DNA of 23,147 bases from Cylindrobasidium torrendii FP15055 ss-10. Taxonomy: Eukaryota; Basidiomycota; Agaricomycetes; Agaricales; Physalacriaceae. The number at the start of each line of letters is the position of its first letter. The stretch's first letter is position 1. The notes beneath the pieces were generated by a model. That model was not told where the DNA came from. It made no database searches and saw only the letters and a list, made by a program, of their open reading frames with translations. The stretch is taken from contig KN880759.1 of assembly GCA_000934385.1 (NCBI GenBank), forward strand, positions 1-23,147, read 5' to 3'. The position numbers and the translations under genes are program-made. Shown here piece after piece: positions 1-10,115 of the stretch.

Positions 1-377
1 GCCGCGCATCCCATGAGGGCCTGGACGGCCTCCTTGACAGCGCTGGACTCGGCATTGCTGTTTGTGATGTACACAGAGCCTGCAAATAGAGATGAGCGCG
101 AGTTAATATGTGCGGGACAATGCTACTCACATCCCTCTACGGAGGCGACATTCCATGCATCGCCAGTCGCGTGGTAGGTGCAGTGAAGAGATGTGCGAAG
201 GTCCTGCTGCCAGTTGTCGAGGAGGGACTGGCAAGCAGAGAGCGTCGCGTCCTGGGTAGTGCCGCAAGAAATGGGCTCGGACCAGTCGCGCATTGCAAGA
301 AGACCAGGCAACGAAGCTGGCGAAGCAGCGTGCGCAACGATAGCTGTCGCGGAAAGAAGAAGAGAAGTGGCGAACAT
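1..377 (-). CDS. small secreted cysteine-rich protein, 5' part (runs off left edge)
   Basis: This is the N-terminal part of a small secreted protein; the C-terminus lies beyond base 1. Exon 1 is 131-377 and exon 2 is 1-79, joined by a 51-bp GTGAGT...CAG intron (80-130). The start at 377 begins a clear signal peptide (MFATSLLLSATAIVAHA). The mature part has a CG..DATLSACQSLLDNW segment, then a Cys at the splice site, SVYITNS and ALMGC. The same Cys pattern and motifs occur in the protein starting at 1344 on the other strand, so the two are paralogues. I cannot assign a named family; the architecture is like fungal small secreted or effector-type proteins. The start region is duplicated in tandem (306-549), so an identical ATG and signal peptide also begin at 499 but run out of frame. 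The gene may therefore be impaired unless translation starts at 377. Confidence 0.7.
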
Positions 378-549
378 TGCGCTGGTAGAAGAATTGAAAA
401 AGTGGGTTGAGGCGAAGTGAAGAAGAAAGGCAACGAAGCTGGCGAAGCAGCGTGCGCAACGATAGCTGTCGCGGAAAGAAGAAGAGAAGTGGCGAACATT
501 GCGCTGGTAGAAGAATTGAAAAAGTGGGTTGAGGCGAAGTGAAGAAGAA
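306..549. repeat. perfect 122-bp tandem duplication (306-427 and 428-549)
   Basis: Bases 306-427 and 428-549 are identical; the match breaks at base 550. The unit contains the start codon, the first 24 codons (signal peptide) and the 5' leader of the minus-strand secreted protein gene. Because 122 is not a multiple of three, translation from the outer ATG (499) makes the signal peptide and then leaves the frame. The perfect identity points to a recent event or an assembly artefact. Confidence 0.95.
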
Positions 550-583
550 GAATGCTGGAAAAACTGGAGTGATACCATTTGGC

Positions 584-592
584 TTATATACC
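584..592 (-). promoter_or_regulatory. TATA box of the left secreted-protein gene
   Basis: The minus strand reads GGTATATAAGCC here. It lies about 90 nt before the outer ATG at 499, the same spacing as between the TATA box and ATG of the paralogue at 1344. This suggests the outer ATG was the original start before the 122-bp duplication. Confidence 0.55.
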
Positions 593-1253
593 TTTCGCGT
601 CTCTCAATGCGTTCGACGGACTTGGCCCCAAAATGCATATCATGACGAGCATGCGAGTTTCATTCGAAAATATCTCGATGTCGGTGGAGCCATCGTCGTC
701 GCAAACACGACCTGCGACGCTTCAAAAATGGGCGCTCAGATCATGCGCCGCATTTGGATTTAGACTTTTTTGATCCGCTTATTGCTTCCGGCAACATAGC
801 TTTTCCTACCATTTACCAACACGATAGTTGACTTTGACTTGCTTTCGAGTCGACGAACTCTCTCAGTTTTCGTTATGGAGAAAGGATGCCAAGTTGAGGA
901 CGGTCACGGTCTGTGAGACGGTCGTCAGGTTGTTGGTTCGACTGAGCACTGAAAGCATTTGCACAGCCCATCTTCGTCATCCATCAAAATGTGCGCGTTT
1001 CGCCCGCCTTCCTCAAACGGGGACACGAGCTCTTAGTTTTCGCCTCTTTGATGGACCCTTGGGGCCCTCCGAGCTTTGAGGCAGGGAGGACGAGGCCGTG
1101 AGGGTAAATTTGCCAAGGCAGATGGTTGATCAGTGGAGTCCTCATACAAAACGAACGCTCTGAAGTGGAGCCTCTGTAACTTGTGTGTCGCTCGACGAGT
1201 TTCCAACCAAGTCCGACCGAGACCTTGAGAGCATCGTCTTTTGCTGTGTGGGC
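593..1253. other. bidirectional intergenic region between the two secreted-protein genes
   Basis: This stretch separates two divergently transcribed paralogues, each with its own TATA box at the edge. I see no coding frame with motifs or splice-site support here, so it is best read as a shared upstream regulatory region. Confidence 0.5.
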
Positions 1254-1260
1254 TATAAAA
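1254..1260 (+). promoter_or_regulatory. TATA box of the right secreted-protein gene
   Basis: TATAAAA in the context GGGCTATAAAACC, 90 nt before the ATG at 1344, gives a predicted leader of about 60 nt rich in C and T, as expected for a strongly expressed fungal gene. Confidence 0.65.
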
Positions 1261-1343
1261 CCAGACGCGAAAAGACCATTCCTCATCCTCACTTCACAAA
1301 ACCATCCAGTCTCATTTCCACCTTCCCAACCACAGTTAACAAC

Positions 1344-1859
1344 ATGATGAAGACTTTCTTGGCCGTCTCTCTCCTTGCCTCTGTCGCACTCGCTGCCCCA
1401 AAACTCGAGTTACGCCAAACCAACAACGCCAATAAGCCAGAGTGCGGCGTCGCAGGGGATGCTACCCTCTCTGATTGCCAACACCTCTTCGACAACTGGC
1501 CATACTACCAAGACGCGACATGGGACGCGACATGCCACTCAGGCACTACGCTTGAGTACAACCCGACCTGCTACGGCAACTGCTGTATCTATTCGTCTTC
1601 GAGGACGCCATTGTGTACGTTCATGTTATTTAGTTTCGACTTTGTGGCTTACCGTACTACAGGGGAGGACGTGCACACCGCTGTTGGCCAGCTCCTGGGC
1701 TGCAGATCCGACGAGAAGGGCACAGTGAATGGGCGTGTCGAAATCACCGACTCTGGCACAATTTGCATGGCGGACCGCGACGCATGCGGCGACTGCGTAC
1801 GCAATCTCTTCCTCGTGTCTGTGAGGATGCGCTAACATTCTGCCTTACAGTTCAACTAA
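1344..1859 (+). CDS. small secreted cysteine-rich protein
   Basis: Three exons: 1344-1614, 1663-1796 and 1851-1859, encoding 137 residues. Intron 1 (1615-1662, GTACGT...CAG) is 48 bp and in frame without a stop, so its retention would insert 16 residues. Intron 2 (1797-1850) has GTACGC, a CTAAC branch point and CAG, and gives the short C-terminus CGDCFN. Residues 1-18 are a signal peptide (MMKTFLAVSLLASVALAA) followed by a possible Lys/Arg processing region. The mature part has about ten cysteines: ECG, DATLSDCQ, a CCIYSSS segment, LLGC, and a conserved end SGTICMADRDACGDC. It is paralogous to the divergent gene at 1-377. No named family is assigned; the likely role is extracellular (effector or cell-wall associated), which is inference only. 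Confidence 0.85.
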
Positions 1860-2594
1860 AGACCAACCCTCTGGATGAGATGCATTAAATTATTTACTTA
1901 CTTATTATCATCGCTCTTAACCCACCATCTCAATTGGAATGACTTGACTGCTGGTTTCCTCGAGCTTTGTGAATCAAAGACTTTCGTACGGCTCTTGGTT
2001 TCGAAACCGCCTGAGGCTTGAATGAAGTACACAAAGATACTCGGGTAGGGGGAGGGTCCGCCAGCGCATGAGTGTGTCGCATCATGTAGTAAATAGTGGA
2101 CTAAAAATGAGCGTACCACACGACTGAACCACAGGACCTTCGGCCTATAGCGAACAAAAGGATCAATGATCCGGGATTCCGGCCCGCACCCGCCTTCCCG
2201 ATCGGTAGCGGTAACAACTTGAACTTCCCTTTAGCCTTTTCAACACCTCCAGAAATCTGAACTACAGACCAGTTGTGGTTACACGACGCGATGAAAATGG
2301 AAAATAGGCACTTTGGTGTTGAATAGCAACGCTCTGGCGTTCCAAATGTTCTTGATGCTGCCAATATTCGACCTCGAATTTCACCGGTGCTGAGGTCTTC
2401 ACAGCGGAGTAATGGACATATGTTAGCCCCGACGCTGCGATAATTGGCCTGTTTGAAATATCCTATCATCCACTCAACGCTACGGAGGCGGCCCGGCCAC
2501 CTTCATTCAGCACCATCACTGGGTCAACTGACCGACCTCCAGCACGCCATGGGCTTCATATGACGAAAACACGGCCTGAAGGATCTTTTTAGTA
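1860..2594. other. intergenic region, no gene seen
   Basis: The open frames here (for example minus strand 2101-2469) have no recognisable motif, no consistent splice sites and no TATA/ATG arrangement. The region holds the 3' end of the secreted-protein gene and the promoter of the transporter. Confidence 0.5.
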
Positions 2595-2602
2595 TTATAA
2601 GG
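2595..2602 (+). promoter_or_regulatory. possible TATA box of the sugar transporter
   Basis: The sequence AGTATTATAAGG lies about 66 nt upstream of the predicted ATG at 2662. Only position and motif support it. Confidence 0.35.
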
Positions 2603-2661
2603 GAGATGGTTCTTTCGACTGGAAGGAAAGAACACATCCCTTCCCATAGACGTCGCCCAGC

Positions 2662-4834
2662 ATGTGGATTATGCCAGTGAGGGGAAAGTATTTTGTGTGG
2701 GCGGTGACAGGTTCGTTTTCCCGCGGTCTTGTCCTTGGGGATAGCGCATTGAATGATCTTCGACAGCATGTTGCTGTCAAGGATTCCTGCTATTGGGATA
2801 TGACCAAGGGGTTATGAGCGGTTTGGTATGTGGTCAATTTGAAAAGGTTTCTTCGGCTCATTGAAGCGTACTATTAGGTCGGAGCAGACAACCAGTTCGG
2901 ACGAGACTTTGGAAATCCTGACGCGACGTCTCAGGGAACAATAGTGAGTTAGATGTCCGCTTTTGTTTGTCAACCTGACGGATCCGTAGGTCGCGATATA
3001 CGTATGTCCAACCTAATCTTGCTTTCGAGAAGGATAACTCAAACTTGGGTTTAGGACATTGGATGTGCAGTTGGGAGTATTTTCGTCTTCCTTTGGGGCG
3101 AGAAAATCGGGCGAAAGCGAATGATTATGTCTGGGGCAACAACTATGTTGGTCGGAACGGTGCGTGTGTGTTCGACTTTCTCCAGGTGATATTGAATGTC
3201 CGATGTTGCAGGCAATCCTCACGAGTTCGACAACGCGCGCGCAATTACTAGTCGGACGCATCGTAACCGGTATTGTAAGTCCGTACTCAACGCTTCCTTC
3301 TCCCGCGACTAATGCTTGCCAGGGCAATGGCTTCAATTCATCGTCCATACCTGTGTATCAATCGGAGACCTGTGGTGGCCACATCCGTGGCACACTGGTC
3401 TGCTTGAACTCGACGCTAACCATTGTTGGCCTCGTCATTGTGAGCCGGCCTTTTAGCTCGGCCACAGCAACTGTTGCTTATCACATTCGAATTAGGCATA
3501 CTGGCTCGACTACGGAATGTCCTTTGTCGAAGGACCAGCTCAATGGCGCCTACCGATTGCTTTCCAAGCCGTATTCGCTCTCTGTTTGCTCCTACAAAGC
3601 ATGGTTCTTCCGGACTCGCCGCGATGGCTTATTGCGCATGGCCGTGCAGACGAGGGGTCGAAGGTTATTGCAATGCTCGAGGACAAGGACAGCATACACG
3701 CGCCAGAGGTTGTTAAGATCCGGAAGGAAATCGAGTTGTCTTTAGAGCAAGAAAGCGCTGGAGGTGAGCTTCTTTCCATGCTATGTTGCACGAGTTGACT
3801 TTCATTCACGCTAGGCCCATTCCAATACAAGGAGCTTTTCGAAGGTGGACCACTTGGTAACTTTAGAAGGATATGCTTGTGCATTGGAATTAACGTGATG
3901 CAGCAGTTCACTGGGTATGTGTCTCGCGGTCATAATGGTCTTGTTTTCATTAGCTCTCCCTCACTAGCTCAAACATGATCAACTACCTCGCGCCTATTGT
4001 ATACCAGAACACGATGGGCTTAACAAGAAATTTGTCATTAATTCTAGGTGGTGCTACGTCTGTCACCTACATGCTGGCGTCGTTCATCCCTCTTTGGGTA
4101 AGGATCGTCCTGCGCTGTGGAGACTTTGGCTCACGCTCTGTAGACTGTCGACAGGTTTGGAAGGCGTCCTCTTCTCATGATATCGGCAACAGGACTGTCG
4201 ACCTGCTTTGTGATTGCCGCAGCTCTTCTGTCGACAGGCTCACTTTCGGCCGCGTATGGGGCGACAGCCATGGTCTTCATTTTCCAAATATTCCTGGGCA
4301 TAGGATTTCTACCTATTGTGAGTACGCGTTAAAGCCTCAAACGAATGGCATACTCACAGTGAAACTCTAGCCCTGGCTCTATCCTGCGGAGATTAGTACA
4401 ACACGTATACGCTCACGGGGCTCTTCCCTCGCGAGTTTCTTCAACTGGATGTGCGTGTTCGCGGTGGTCGAGATGACGCCGCCGGCTATCGAGAACATCG
4501 GCTGGCGTGTCTTCATTATTTTCGCGGTTTTCAACGCATGCTGGGTTCCCATTGTATACTTTGTACGTCTCGCTCGCTCGCGTCGAGCAGTCTGGTCATG
4601 CTCATGCCTGGATAACCGTAGTTCTTCCCTGAGACGCGCGGGCTCGAGCTGGAAGCCATCGACCACATATTCGAGAAGGGTGGGATCACAGGTGGAGTGT
4701 GGCAGGCCCGTGGTAGGACTGTGGTTGGAAATCCAGTGGCAGAGGTGGTCGAAGCAGAGATGCAAGCAGAAAGCAAGGAGCAGGGTGACGAGGTGCGGTT
4801 CGAACATCAGCCTGACCCCAAGTTGTCGGTGTAG
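2662..4834 (+). CDS. MFS sugar transporter (sugar porter family)
   Basis: Plasma-membrane sugar importer or sugar/H+ symporter of the fungal sugar porter family. Thirteen exons join to 515 codons: 2662-2710, 2767-2825, 2878-2943, 2990-3001, 3055-3159, 3212-3274, 3323-3439, 3496-3763, 3815-3914, 3968-4097, 4144-4317, 4371-4562, 4622-4834. Every junction keeps frame with GT-AG borders. Diagnostic motifs in order: RGK near the start, GFLLLGYDQGVMSGL in TM1, GEKIGRKR in the TM2-3 loop, GRIVTGIGNGFNSSSIPVYQ, PDSPRW at 196-201, QQFTGSNMINY in TM7, VDRFGRR, PWLYPAEI, and PETRG at 448-452. These are the classical sugar porter signatures, and the 12-helix length fits. Exon 4 is only 12 nt. The first ATG after an in-frame stop is 2662; 2671 is an alternative start three codons later. 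The substrate is not predictable; lactose- and hexose-type porters look alike. Confidence 0.93.
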
Positions 4835-5431
4835 ATGCGCTGTACAAAGTTATATTGCGGCGCTTAAGACGTCCTTTTACTCATGAGTAAACGTGGAATT
4901 TTCCCACACTAAGATGAGGTGTTGTGGGACCACAAGTGCCGCGCCACAGGCAGTGTGTTGACCGTTCCCATGAAATGGGTCCCACTTGCTATCGAGTCCC
5001 TTCTGCCTTGTCGTCTTGTGCACATCTTCTTCTGTTCTGCGATAATGGCCGCAGGTCGAGACCTTTGACTTCACATCAATGACAGTGACCCTGGGGTCAA
5101 GCTGGGGTCACCGACAACGTCAACGACGACGGGGGAGATCTAGACTTCGTCGGAATGGAGATTTCACGCATCAACACGCGTAGGCCATGCAGCAAGTAAA
5201 TTCCCGGGATGTGACTGAGCATCGGTAGTACAGCTGCAAACAAAAGGAAACTCAACATTCCCTTCCAGTCGGATATCATACTCGTCTGGACTCAGCTTAC
5301 CACTCTAGAAGACTCAGGCTCCAACTCATTCCCACACCTCGCTCGATGCTGGACCGGCTCGCGCTGGTTCAATCTACAACGCGGATCTTATACTCTGTTG
5401 TCAGGTACCTGCCGAAGGTGCCGTGGAGAAG
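4835..5431. other. intergenic region, no gene seen
   Basis: No frame in either strand shows family motifs. It contains the transporter 3' flank and leads into the TATA element at 5432. Confidence 0.5.
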
Positions 5432-5438
5432 TATATAA
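5432..5438 (+). promoter_or_regulatory. TATA box before the 66-residue ORF
   Basis: TATATAA lies 92 nt upstream of the ATG at 5524, close to the spacing of the secreted-protein genes in this window. It is the main reason to take the short ORF seriously. Confidence 0.45.
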
Positions 5439-5523
5439 GATGGGCAATACCATTCTGTGTTGAGAAAAAAGAGCCTTACCCACCCTTCTTGCGAGAGATA
5501 TCACTTGAACTCAAATCACCGCT

Positions 5524-5724
5524 ATGTGCCCCCACAATACCTCCACCATCTTCACGGGCGCCGCTGCATCCCGCTGCCAGCGAACAAAGCCATGCTCGAG
5601 CCACACATCTACCATTTCGACGGTCCCCGTTGACAGTGGAAGGATCAACGAGCCCCAGTGTGCTGTATGCAATTGGCGCGGCGGGCACGCTCCAGGCTGC
5701 CCCTTTGGGACTCCCAAGGCATAG
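5524..5724 (+). CDS. small cysteine-containing protein, unassigned
   Basis: A single-exon ORF of 66 residues. It has no signal peptide. Cysteines lie near the N-terminus and at the C-terminus, where the pattern CAVCNWRGGHAPGCPFG (Cys-x2-Cys, His, Cys) could bind a metal. A TATATAA box sits 92 nt upstream. No family is recognised. The region is coding-like mainly because of the Cys/His arrangement and the promoter spacing; it could still be a chance ORF. Confidence 0.4.
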   Translation: MCPHNTSTIFTGAAASRCQRTKPCSSHTSTISTVPVDSGRINEPQCAVCNWRGGHAPGCPFGTPKA

Positions 5725-6872
5725 TCGTGATCACATATCCCGCCGTCGTTTGTCTCGTCTTGAACTGTAGCTTGGTGAGTCCTTGGTGCCATGTATCGAG
5801 GATTTTTTGCTCATTCATGGACGTACAGTTTGTCATTGCTTTTCCCAACTATGTACCGCGCACAATCGAGCGTCGACGCCTCTCGAATGTTAAACACTGT
5901 CCGGATTTCTTGTCATTCACGTCGAATTGTCCACCTATCTTACACCCCCGCGCAATGCGGACTGTAAATAATACAATCTGTCTCCCTCTGCCATTTGTCC
6001 GGACTTGCAATTTTTTTTGTGCAGGGCTCACTGTCGTCCAGCAAATGATGATATCTGTGCACTGCCGCTGATATCCACACAACACGTTTCTCATGATGGT
6101 TCGGAGGATAATACCCATCGGGTGCCTAGATAATGAAATTCGGACCCTGGAGGATCCGTTATCCATGCTATCCGCGCCGATTTTATCTCCTCCGACAATC
6201 GATAACAATAACAACCAGAAGCCTCGAAAACGACCAAGTCCCGCAAAACGGTTTGGCCTGAGTATGAGGAAGGTTTTCGAGGGCTTTGCGCCTACCTACG
6301 GTATGATATCGATTGATTCTAAAGCCTCCTACAGTAGTGTATCACAGCTGCTGTAGCGAACGTCACTTAAATACTAGTACTAGCGTATGAAAAAGCCTAC
6401 TTCGACCCAGTTTGTTTTTTTTGCTACTCGGGCACGGGGACACACACGCGTTTCCGGGACTTCAAAATCCCTTCGGCAGTCTGAGAATGAGGCAGTGAGC
6501 CAGCCCGTGTGAGAGCAGTATGCCGTCCATTCCAATCCGAGTCGTTCAACAGTTCAACTGTAGGGCTACAACGAGGCAACGGCTTGAAAATCGAAACATC
6601 TTCGGGGCGAGGATAGAATGTAGATAGATAATTCCAACCACGTTCCAGTGCTCGAATTTGCAATCTGCTGGCACAGAGTTCGACAGGATACCGTAGGTTC
6701 GTCTCTCGTCGGACAACTTGGGTAGCTGATGTTTAAGCTTATAGTACATCTGAGCATGACCGTTAGCGACTCCAAGACTCTTCTCACACAATGAACCTAA
6801 CTGTAGCTCAAGCATCATGTCCCACCTTCCGGCAGAATGCCGTAGAATGAAGCGTCAACGTGAAGATGAGCG
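5725..6872. other. mostly non-coding; one weak 87-codon ORF
   Basis: I see no reliable gene. The best plus-strand frame is 6093-6356 (87 codons), with a basic stretch KPRKRPSPAKR that looks like a nuclear localisation signal, but no promoter or splice support. Minus-strand frames at 6424-6818 overlap each other and share no motif. The stretch may include degraded coding sequence. Confidence 0.35.
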
Positions 6873-7567
6873 ATGCTCACGATATCGGATAAACACACTG
6901 CATGGTACAGTTGCAACCTCGGGCCCTTCCTGGCCAGGATACAGGTACCTCCATACTGGGACGAATACCTAGCCAAGCCGGCCTGCCAGCAATCCCGCCT
7001 TGTGTCCTTCACTGCAAGTCCGCGAATTCCCCCGGTCTGCGGATCACCTCCTTAATCTCAGCCGGGAATGAACCATTATGTCAGAAAATTAGGCTTTCCC
7101 CGAGAGGCGTGGGAAGACGTAGAATGCAGATTGAGGCTCCCCGAAAAGCATTGTACTCTCGATCAGGCAAGTATTGGTCTAGATCGAGTTTAAGGTTTTG
7201 CGTGAGTTGGGTGTCAGGTGCCGGCCTACCTGCGTAAGTGGATTTCTACTACTTACTCTGCAGCGAACGCTGAGAAGGGTATGGTTGGAACTCAGCCATT
7301 GCATTGGACCGGGGCTTTCCTGGATCCTGAGTCGAACATTATGGACCAAACAGGAAACCTTAAATCGTGGCTGGGCCTCAAGTGAGGTGCTACGTAGTGC
7401 ATGACCAGACATATGTCCTCTGTAGAAGTTTGTCTTCAAACTCAGAAGGTAAGGCCGTCATGCCCAATGACGAAAACGACAAATTGGAGAACTTCGCGGC
7501 CGGCACAACAGGAAGGAGCTCGAATCTCATAGACGAAGAAGATGCACAAATCATGTCTCGAATTTGA
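6873..7567 (+). CDS. unassigned four-exon protein
   Basis: Four exons rebuild a continuous 179-residue frame: 6873-7001, 7062-7166, 7218-7381 and 7426-7567. The introns are 60 bp (GTGTCC...CTCAG), 51 bp with a GC donor (GCAAGT...GTCAG), and 44 bp (GTGAGG...TGTAG). Visible pieces include PPYWDEYLAKP, RKLGFPREAWEDVE, VPAYLRKW and an acidic C-terminus ending DEEDAQIMSRI. I recognise no family. The model is supported by consistent phases and by residue composition that looks coding, but the first exon is uncertain: stops lie just upstream of 6873, and an upstream exon joined near 6910 or 6944 is possible. The gene is convergent with the septin-like gene that follows. Confidence 0.45.
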
Positions 7568-7869
7568 CTGGTTAAGTGGTTGATATATATGGGAAAGCAA
7601 GGAGCACTGGTATCCAAAAAAGCAGTCGCTCGCCTATGTAAAATACACAAACGAATAGGATATAAGAAACGCCAACATCAAGCCTGGATGCCGAAAAAAG
7701 TAGATAAAGCAACGCGGTAAAGGGGGGTATGAAACGAGCACAAGAGAAAAGAAACGTATACGAGAAAATCCAAGAAGTAACGAGGCAAAGGGCAGGGCAC
7801 ACAACAACAAGCGCTTTACAATAACTCTCCTGCAAAGACACAAAACATCACCTCCCCAAGCAACGGGGA
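7568..7869. other. short intergenic region between convergent genes
   Basis: It holds only the 3' flanks of the gene ending at 7567 (plus) and of the septin-like gene ending at 7870 (minus). No coding signal is seen. Confidence 0.5.
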
Positions 7870-9843
7870 TCACAATTCTTTCGACGCACCATCCGAAATC
7901 TTGGCTTGCTGCTCCTCCGAGACCTGGCGCGACGCCCGGCGCGCAAGCAGCTTCTCCGTGCGGAACTTCTCGTACAGCACCTCCTTCGTATGCACTTTCA
8001 ACAACTAGGATGGAATTAGCACAGTAATCATCAGCCCAATGAGGAATAACTTGCCCTTAAATGGGTTGACAAGACAGCCGTCCTCAGAGCCGAAAAATCA
8101 CAATGGGTTGGGTCGAGGACGTCAATCGTTCCCCAACGATACTTGCGCACAAAGACGCCCTTAAGGTCGTCTGGTACACCATGAGGCGTGATAGGCGTAT
8201 GCATCTGCCTACTACTGCTCGCATCTGCGCTCACAGGTCTTTCCCGCCTTACATGCCCATCTTCACTCGTCCCTGCAGGCGACGAGGGGACCGTAGCCAG
8301 TGGATCCACTGCATGGTGTCGTTTCCGTCCACTCTGCGGCGCGATGACCGCGAACGGCAAAAGTTCGCTGAGATCACTGCGTGGGAATGCGTGTGCCGAG
8401 AATCGTATATTGGCAACACTGTCGGGTTCCAAGGCCTCTGGCTCGTTGGCCGCGACGGAAAGCTCCCGCCGCGAACGTGAACGTGAAAGCTGGCGGGTGC
8501 TACCATGGCGCGCTGGTCGCAGCTTGATAACAGGCCTTGACTGACGCTCCTCCTCCTCGTCGCCTTCGCCGTGCTCGGCATCTTCGCCACTCGAACCTGG
8601 CTCTTGGCTGGCACCATTGGGCTCGGCATGGGTTTCCTTTTTCTTGGGAGCAAAGACACCAAAGTCCAACCCTGCCTCTGACAAGCCAGCGCGCACGGCA
8701 GCCTTTATTGCAGCCAGACTGTCGTCGGTGAGCGAGTCGGCGCGCGCGATGATGGGGAGTACATTGACACGAGTGGACAGCCGGCGAATAACGCGGATTT
8801 CAGCAGGTGACATGGTGAGAGGCGCAGTATCCTCGTCGTCATCGTCAGACTCGTTGTCGGGCACAAGGTCTGGAGGAATATGCTGGGAGACAGTCGCTTC
8901 AGACCGGGTCTTGGACGGGAGAGAGGATTGATCGCGGCGGGCGGTGGCACTGATGATAGAGGAGGGGTCAATCAGGTAGATACACAGGTGGACGTGCTGG
9001 TCGCCTTTGCTTTGGCGCACAACTTTGGATTCCTGCATATATGATGAGAACGGGGTGGAATGGTTCAAGTTTTGCGACGCACCTCGCTCATGGTGTCTGC
9101 ATACTTCGAGTCCAAATAGCGCAGCATGCTCGTCACCTGCCTCTCCTGCTTCAGTTCCTTGCCCTCTGCGAAATCCAAGCCTGGAGTGTCGATAACAGAA
9201 AGCAAAACACGTTCGAACCGCGACTCCGATATCTCGACTGTCGCGGTGCCGAGTCCTGGAGTTGGCTTTGCGGACCCTTTGAGGAACTGGTGGACTGCCG
9301 TGCGCTGCTCAGCCGTCGCAGCAGGGGAAATATCCGCCGTCTCCAGAAGCAGCCGCAGCAGCGATGTCTTCCCTGTGCCCTGCCCACCTACGACCTATCA
9401 TTTGAAGTGAGCAAAAATTGGTATTTGGATTCAAGATATCCACGCACCATAAGATTGAACGTCGGTGGCAACCTCGCACGGCGCTGGCTGTATTTGCTCC
9501 CCGGCATCGGCGGCGCACCTGGCCCTTTCCAATTCTCGAACGCCGAAGGCGGGCTTGTCATATACATGGATGATATCGTCGTCTCTGGCCGCTGTCCTGG
9601 GGACCGAAATGGTTTATGGAACGGTACAGGGCGCGGCGAGTCCGACCCAAACGAAATTTTCGCCGCACCTTTCTTCGGTGTCGTCTCCAGGTTGGCCGTA
9701 GTGTCCACCGACTCGCGGATGCTCGAAATATCGACCAGGTTGGCGGGCCATGGGATTCCTTGGCTGTTCAGCTCTGGCAGCGACGGCGACGCGCGCACTT
9801 GCGGCTCCTCGGGCGCCTTGGGCTTGCGGCGGAACGAAAACAT
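7870..9843 (-). CDS. septin-like GTPase 1
   Basis: Septins are GTP-binding proteins that polymerise at membranes and septa. Four exons give 606 residues: 9448-9843, 9083-9394, 8055-9032 and 7870-8004. A disordered N-terminus of about 130 residues precedes FNLMVVGGQGTGKT (Walker A 135-142), DTPG (G3, 201-204), and ARAD at 332-335, where septins usually have AKAD. The septin C-lobe signature RWGTIDVLDPTHCDFSALR lies near 534-552, followed by THLRLLKVHTKEVLYEKFRTE. Residues of about 367-525 form a long, low-complexity, acidic and Ser/Arg-rich insertion not usual in septins. The last intron (8005-8054) is GC-AG (GCAAGT), and splicing it restores the conserved C-terminus. There is no long C-terminal coiled coil, so this is a divergent septin-like protein rather than a core septin. 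A paralogue lies at 11788-13280. Confidence 0.88.
8005..8054 (-). other. GC-AG intron in septin-like gene 1
   Basis: The donor reads AGG|GCAAGT and the acceptor CCTAG|TTG. Only this 50-bp splice joins THLR to LLKVHTKEVLYEKF, the conserved septin continuation. No GT donor gives the same junction. Confidence 0.75.
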
Positions 9844-10115
9844 GATGTGGTGTGTGTGGGTCGGGTTCCAGAAATCGAATCCAGGGCAGTCAAAGAGAGC
9901 TGCTAGCCGTCCGCGACTGATAAATAGGTTGTAAACGAGAGGTAGTTTGGTTGAAAAGGCCGCAGCAAAGGGGCCTCTTTCAAGGTTCACTGGTCAAAGT
10001 GACTTTGTTTCGAGAAAATGGAAATGTTGAGATGATGATGGGCACAGAAAGGACAATGTTGTTTGCAATCGGCCGGCATTCGGCTTCTTCACGATTGACT
10101 GACTTAGGGGAATAC
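9844..10115. other. upstream region of septin-like gene 1
   Basis: This is the promoter side of the septin-like gene that starts at 9843. I see no TATA box at a convincing distance and no coding exon. Confidence 0.4.

Noticed and set aside
123..638. 171-residue start for the left secreted protein at 638
   Set aside because: This start lies upstream of the TATA box and would place the signal peptide in the middle of the protein.
2671..2825. Frameshift in the transporter N-terminus (pseudogene)
   Set aside because: Reading from ALND into TM1 seemed to need a one-base shift, but an intron at 2711-2766 joins RGKYFVWAVT directly to ACCCQGFLLLGYDQG in frame, so the gene is intact.
5849..6214. 121-codon minus-strand open frame
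   Set aside because: No motif, promoter or splice support; it overlaps other equally unsupported frames.
9041..9934. 297-codon plus-strand open frame
   Set aside because: It is antisense to the septin-like gene 1 exons, which carry clear GTPase motifs and splice sites on the minus strand; the plus frame has no motif.
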